A stretch of DNA of 64,000 nt from Micromonospora sp. U21 (GTDB taxonomy: Bacteria > Actinomycetota > Actinomycetes > Mycobacteriales > Micromonosporaceae), in NCBI RefSeq assembly GCF_018070045.1, contig NZ_JAGPYK010000030.1, positions 1-64,000 of the forward strand. The letters run 5' to 3'. The position numbers were made by a program, and so were the translations under genes. The notes below the pieces were generated by a model. The model made no database searches and had not been told where the DNA came from. It saw only the letters and a program-made list of their open reading frames with translations. Positions 60,682 through 64,000 of this stretch are shown piece by piece; position 1 is the stretch's first letter; each line of letters starts with the position of its first letter.

Positions 60682-61311
60682 ATGCGGGAACCATGGGTGG
60701 TCGGGGTCTCCGGGGCCTCCGGTACGCCGTACGCGGCGGCCGTGGTCGGCGGGCTGCTCGACGCGGGCGAACCGGTGGACCTGATCGTCTCCCGGGCGGC
60801 GCGGCTCACCGTGCTCGACGAGACCGGCCGGCCGTTCCGCGACGCGCACTGGGCGGAGGACCTCGCCGCCTGGCTCGGCCGGGACCTGGCCGGCGCGGAC
60901 GTGCGGCACTGGCCGGCGGGTGACCTGGCGGCCGGTCCGAGCAGCGGTTCCTACCGGGTACGCGGAATGGCCGTGGTCCCGGCCAGTACGGCGGCGTGCG
61001 CGGGCATCGCGATCGGGCTCTCCAAGGACCTGTTGCAGCGTGCCGCCGAGGTCAACCTCAAGGAGCGTCGGCCGGTGGTGGTGGTACCTCGGGAGACGCC
61101 CGTGACCCGCAGTCACCTGGAGCATCTGATCGCGCTGCACGACGCTGGCGCGGTGGTGCTGCCGGCCAGCCCCGGCTTCTACGGAGCGGGCGAGGCGGCC
61201 AGCGCGCAGCAGTTGGTCGACTTCGTGGCCGGCAAGGTGCTGGACGCGCTCGGCGTGCCGCACACCCTGTTCCGACGGTGGTCCGGCCAGCTCGGCGCGG
61301 CCCGGGGCTGA
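60682..61311 (+). CDS. ubiX: UbiX family flavin prenyltransferase
   Basis: 209 residues. GVSGASGTPYAAAVVGGL is the UbiX FMN-binding start, and VVPASTAACAGIAIGLSKDL and VPRETPVTRSHLEHLIALH give the active site. It makes prenylated FMN for UbiD. Separated from ubiD/mqnP only by the antisense terpene synthase, which has been inserted into or kept in the trio. ATG at 60682. Confidence 0.93.
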   Translation: MREPWVVGVSGASGTPYAAAVVGGLLDAGEPVDLIVSRAARLTVLDETGRPFRDAHWAEDLAAWLGRDLAGADVRHWPAGDLAAGPSSGSYRVRGMAVVPASTAACAGIAIGLSKDLLQRAAEVNLKERRPVVVVPRETPVTRSHLEHLIALHDAGAVVLPASPGFYGAGEAASAQQLVDFVAGKVLDALGVPHTLFRRWSGQLGAARG

Positions 61312-61414
61312 GCCGTCGGCTCAACCCGCCTGGTCACGCGCACGACGGGTGACCGTAGCGGGACGCGGACCGGACTGGTGCCCGGTCCGCGTAGCGTTCG
61401 TTGTCCGCACCAGT

Positions 61415-61681
61415 TCAGTACATGCCGGCGTTGGCCGGACCCGGCCCGGTGGAGGCGGCCGGGCCCACGTTGCGTGGTTTTCCGACCTCGTCCACCTCGT
61501 CCAGCATGCCCTCCCCCTCAAGCAGGGCTCGCACCTCGGATTCCCGAAACCGGCGATGCCCGCCTGGAGTCCGGATGCTTCCTATCCGGCCGGCCGCCGC
61601 CCATCTCGTCACAGTCTTCGGGTCCACCCGAAACAGCGCGGCGACCTCACCCGGTGTCAGCAGGCGATCTCCAGTGTCCAC
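61415..61681 (-). CDS. bldC: BldC-like MerR-type developmental regulator
   Basis: 88 residues. MerR-like HTH: RLLTPGEVAALFRVDPKTVTR and IGSIRTPGGHRRFRESEVRA, near-identical in pattern to Streptomyces BldC (about 68 residues). The C-terminus is extended (EGEGMLDEVDEVGKPRNVGP). BldC controls when development starts by cooperative DNA binding as oligomers. GTG at 61681 follows GAGGAGGGGG. Divergent from the Lrp gene through a 270-bp AT-richer region. Confidence 0.9.
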   Translation of the reverse strand: MDTGDRLLTPGEVAALFRVDPKTVTRWAAAGRIGSIRTPGGHRRFRESEVRALLEGEGMLDEVDEVGKPRNVGPAASTGPGPANAGMY

Positions 61682-61950
61682 AGCCCCCTCCTCGCGTCGA
61701 CGAAGCCCCTGGCTGAACACACTGCCCCCGGCTGGTGCGAGCCCAGAGCCGTCATGAGGGACGTATGGCAATTACAGCACCAGGGACCTGGCCTGTCCGC
61801 CAAACGCGAAAAATGCACTGAGTGGGAAGTTAGTAAATGGTACTGGTGCAACCCCTACCTTGACTGTCAGTTTGTGAACAGTTACTCACTGCTGTGTGCA
61901 ACGGATGCCGAAGGCATCGCGTTACGCCCAACCGGATAAGGTCACTCTCC
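61682..61950. promoter_or_regulatory. 269-bp AT-richer divergent region between bldC and lrp
   Basis: The longest AT-rich stretch in this part of the window. On the plus strand TTGACT (61860-61865) lies 17 nt or so before TTACTC/TAAGGT-like boxes; TAAGGT (61937-61942) is 8 nt before the Lrp GTG. No gene is seen. It is long enough to hold regulation for both sides. Confidence 0.4.
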
Positions 61951-62409
61951 GTGGACGCCATCGACCTCAACCTCGTCGACCTGCTGCGTGGAAACGCCCG
62001 CCTCTCGTACGCCGAGCTCGCCCGGCAGGTTGGCCTCTCCGCCCCGGCCGTGCACGAGCGGGTCGGCAAGCTGGAGAGCAGCGGCGTGGTCCGCGGCTAT
62101 CGCGCTGACGTGGCGCCGGAGGCGATCGGGCTGGGCGTCACCGCGCTGATCGGCATCGTCGAGGACTCCGGCGCGGACAGCGACGACATGCTCGAGTCGC
62201 TCCGGGTGCTGCCCGAGATCGAGTCCTGCTACTTCATGGCGGGTGTGGAGTCTTTCCTGCTCAAGGCGCGGGTCGGCACGATCGCCGAGCTGGAGCAGCT
62301 GATCGTGCGGCTGAACCGGACGCCCGGGGTCGCCTCCACCCGTACCGCCATCGCGCTCTCCACCAAGTGGGAGAACCGCCCACAGCCGGTCGGCCCGCCG
62401 CCCGCCTGA
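61951..62409 (+). CDS. Lrp/AsnC family transcriptional regulator
   Basis: 152 residues. N-terminal HTH (LVDLLRGNARLSYAELARQV, GLSAPAVHERVGKLESSGVV) and a C-terminal RAM ligand domain (GLGVTALIGIVEDSGA, VLPEIESCYFMAGVESFLLK, LNRTPGVASTRTAIALS). Amino-acid-responsive; Streptomyces has an AsnC gene at the same place after ubiX. GTG at 61951 gives the standard length; ATG at 61894 would add 19 residues of non-homologous sequence. Confidence 0.9.
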   Translation: MDAIDLNLVDLLRGNARLSYAELARQVGLSAPAVHERVGKLESSGVVRGYRADVAPEAIGLGVTALIGIVEDSGADSDDMLESLRVLPEIESCYFMAGVESFLLKARVGTIAELEQLIVRLNRTPGVASTRTAIALSTKWENRPQPVGPPPA

Positions 62410-62476
62410 CAGCGCGGCGGTGGGGCTCGGTCTCGTACCCGAACGTCAGGGCGACCGGCCACCGCTCCTCCCACGC

Positions 62477-62551
62477 GTCCTTTTCTCTGCTTACACCCAC
62501 GCACCAGTGCGGGCCGCTCCGTGTTGCGTCCGCGTAAGCAGAGCAAAGGAC
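62477..62551. repeat. palindrome GTCCTTTTCTCTGCTTAC...
   Basis: GTCCTTTTCTCTGCTTAC (62477-62494) and GTAAGCAGAGCAAAGGAC (62534-62551) pair at 17 of 18 positions, 39-nt loop. Intergenic, after the Lrp stop. Fourth type of long palindrome in the window. Confidence 0.7.
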
Positions 62552-62631
62552 ACCGTCCTGCCCCGTACCCGCCCCTGGCGTGGGTCGGTCGGCCCTGGTG
62601 CCGTACCGGCGGCCGGCGGTAGCGTGCGCCG

Positions 62632-63462
62632 ATGACCTCGCCGGAACGTGGAGTGGCCGTGGTGACCGGAGCAGCCGGCGGCCTGGGCCGGGCCGTCGCC
62701 GCCGCGCTGCACGCCGACGGTTGGTCGGTGCTGCTCACCGACGTCGACCCGGCCGCGGTGGCCGCCGCCGCCGCGCCGATTGGCGGCTGGTCCGCCGCCC
62801 TGGACGTCCGGGACGAGGACGCCTGCGCCGCGATCGCCGCGACGGCAGCCAGCCGGGGTGGCCTCGGCCTCTGGGTCAACAACGCCGGCATCCTGGTCAC
62901 CGGCCCCGCCTGGGAGCACGACGGACCGACCCGCCGCCGGGTGCTCGACGTGAACGCGCTCGGCGCGATGAACGGCACCCTCGCCGCGCTCGCGGTGATG
63001 CGCGGCCAGGGGCACGGCCACGTGCTGAACGTCGTCTCGCTGGCCGGGCTGGTCGCCGCACCCGGCGAGACGGTGTACGCGGCCAGCAAGCACGCGCTGC
63101 TGGCGTTCAGCCTCGGCACCCTGTCCGACCTGCGGATGGCCGGATATCGGCGGGTACACGTCTCCTGCCTCTGCCCGGACGGCATCTGGACCCCGATGCT
63201 GCACGACCGGCTGAACGACCCCGGGGCGCTGGCGTCGTTCACCGGGTCCATGCTGACCCCGCAGCGGGTGGCCGCCCGGGCGGCCCGACTGGCCCGCCGG
63301 CCACGCCCGGTGGTCAGCCTGCCCCGCTGGCGGGGCGCGCAGGTCCGGCTGCTGGACGCGCTGCCTCGGCTGGCCATCGGGCTGACGCCGCTGGTCCGGG
63401 CGGTCGGCCGGGCCGGGCAGCGCCGCCAGCTCCGCCGGGTCACGTCGGCGGACCGGCGCTGA
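62632..63462 (+). CDS. short-chain dehydrogenase/reductase
   Basis: 276 residues. N-terminal VVTGAAGGLGRAVAAALHAD (cofactor loop), NNAGILVTGPAWEHDG, catalytic Ser in VSLAGLVAAPGETVYAASK with Tyr-x-x-x-Lys, all classical SDR features. C-terminal extension with Arg/Pro-rich RRPRPVVSLPRWRG and LDALPRLAIGLTPLVRAVGR as in GMC-linked actinobacterial SDRs. ATG at 62632 is 6 nt after TAGCGT, so probably leaderless. Substrate unknown. Confidence 0.9.
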   Translation: MTSPERGVAVVTGAAGGLGRAVAAALHADGWSVLLTDVDPAAVAAAAAPIGGWSAALDVRDEDACAAIAATAASRGGLGLWVNNAGILVTGPAWEHDGPTRRRVLDVNALGAMNGTLAALAVMRGQGHGHVLNVVSLAGLVAAPGETVYAASKHALLAFSLGTLSDLRMAGYRRVHVSCLCPDGIWTPMLHDRLNDPGALASFTGSMLTPQRVAARAARLARRPRPVVSLPRWRGAQVRLLDALPRLAIGLTPLVRAVGRAGQRRQLRRVTSADRR

Positions 63463-63493
63463 CCTCCCCAGGACCGCTTGCTACCTTGCCGGC

Positions 63494-64000
63494 GTGACTC
63501 ATCTCGACCGGTGCGACGAGGCCAGCCGGACCTGGGTGACCGAGGCGATCGCCGCCGTCGAGGCGGACGCGAACCGCTCGGCCGACACCCACCTGCTGCC
63601 GTTCCCGCTGCCGCGGGAGTGGGGCATCGACCTCTACCTCAAGGACGAGTCGGTCCACCCGACCGGCTCACTGAAGCACAGGCTGGCCCGCTCGCTCTTC
63701 CTCTACGGGCTCTGCAACGGCTGGATCGGCCCGCGCACCACCATCGTCGAGGCGTCCTCCGGCTCCACGGCGGTCTCCGAGGCGTACTTCGCCCGGATGC
63801 TCGGGCTGCCGTTCATCGCGGTGATGCCCTCCTCCACCTCGCCGGAGAAGATCGCGCAGATCGAGTTCCAGGGCGGCCGGTGCCACCTGGTGGACGACCC
63901 GGCGAGCGTGGTGGTCGAGGCCCGCTGGTTGGCCGAGGACTCGGCCGGCCACTTCATGGACCAGTTCACCTACGCCGAGCGGGCCACCGACTGGCGGGGC
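63494..64000 (+). CDS. PLP-dependent cysteine synthase family protein, 3' end outside window
   Basis: 169 residues visible. PLP Lys in HPTGSLKHRLARSLF and the VEASSGSTAVSEAYFARMLG phosphate-binding loop mark the OAS-sulfhydrylase fold; RKxx-type substitution of the substrate loop resembles Cds1 (L-cysteine desulfhydrase) of mycobacteria. GTG at 63494 is 6 nt after TACCTT, a leaderless arrangement. The gene continues past 64000. Confidence 0.85.
   Translation, partial: MTHLDRCDEASRTWVTEAIAAVEADANRSADTHLLPFPLPREWGIDLYLKDESVHPTGSLKHRLARSLFLYGLCNGWIGPRTTIVEASSGSTAVSEAYFARMLGLPFIAVMPSSTSPEKIAQIEFQGGRCHLVDDPASVVVEARWLAEDSAGHFMDQFTYAERATDWRG

Noticed and set aside
59530..61311. Terpene biosynthetic gene cluster
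   Set aside because: Only one cyclase; no P450 or other tailoring genes nearby.

Overview
The window is high-GC actinobacterial DNA and most resembles the family Micromonosporaceae (Micromonospora-like). The reasons are the strong GC3 bias, frequent GTG starts, GTGA/ATGA/TGATG gene overlaps, a bldC homologue, a haem/cytochrome c/futalosine-menaquinone gene neighbourhood as in Streptomyces, and several long palindromic intergenic repeats of the kind I associate with Micromonospora. No species call is possible from sequence alone.

Region 1 (1-12180) is accessory DNA with mixed base composition. It starts with a truncated IS701-like transposase. Next comes a tight three-gene operon (535-2267) made of a TIGR04255-family protein and two uncharacterised proteins. 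Then follow integration scars: two diverged copies of an att-like segment and an integrase tail remnant. A probable minimal AICE-type element ends exactly at the 3' end of a tRNA-Lys(TTT) gene (12109-12180). It carries an integrase, a frameshifted excisionase and a RepSA-like HUH initiator. Cargo includes an MctB-like copper-transport protein, small membrane proteins and a gene cut by an IS3-family insertion whose removal restores the reading frame. No TraB-type translocase is visible.

Region 2 (12181-24770) is ordinary chromosome: an epimerase, a beta-helix lipoprotein, an Eis-like acetyltransferase, a PadR/HAAS-ABC/permease operon, a PP2C phosphatase, an XRE-cupin regulator divergent from a BenE transporter, MscL, and a GntR regulator divergent from a CynX-type MFS transporter. 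A six-copy 25-bp tandem repeat follows benE.

Region 3 (24784-30901) is a signalling block: an STAS antagonist and, divergently, a six-gene translationally coupled stressosome-like operon (RsbR, RsbS, RsbT, RsbX-like, histidine kinase, receiver-PP2C).

Region 4 (30931-42206) holds an AraC regulator, a TIGR03086 protein, a PadR-ABC-FtsX operon with a clear autoregulatory promoter, a deacetylase-glycosyltransferase fusion, an oligopeptidase B and, divergently, an FAD-linked oxidase behind a LexA-like box.

Region 5 (42258-50228) is a second signalling block: a HATPase/PP2C protein, a 1455-residue hybrid kinase with seven near-identical HAMP-type repeats, a stand-alone receiver and an STAS antagonist.

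Region 6 (50394-64000) is a haem, cytochrome c and menaquinone region: hemL, histidine phosphatase, ResA-like, ccdA (with a palindromic repeat inserted in frame), resB, ccsB, ubiD, mqnP-like prenyltransferase, ubiX (with a terpene synthase antisense between them), bldC, an Lrp regulator, an SDR and a truncated PLP enzyme. At least eight genes show a TANNNT box 6-7 nt before the start codon, suggesting leaderless transcripts.
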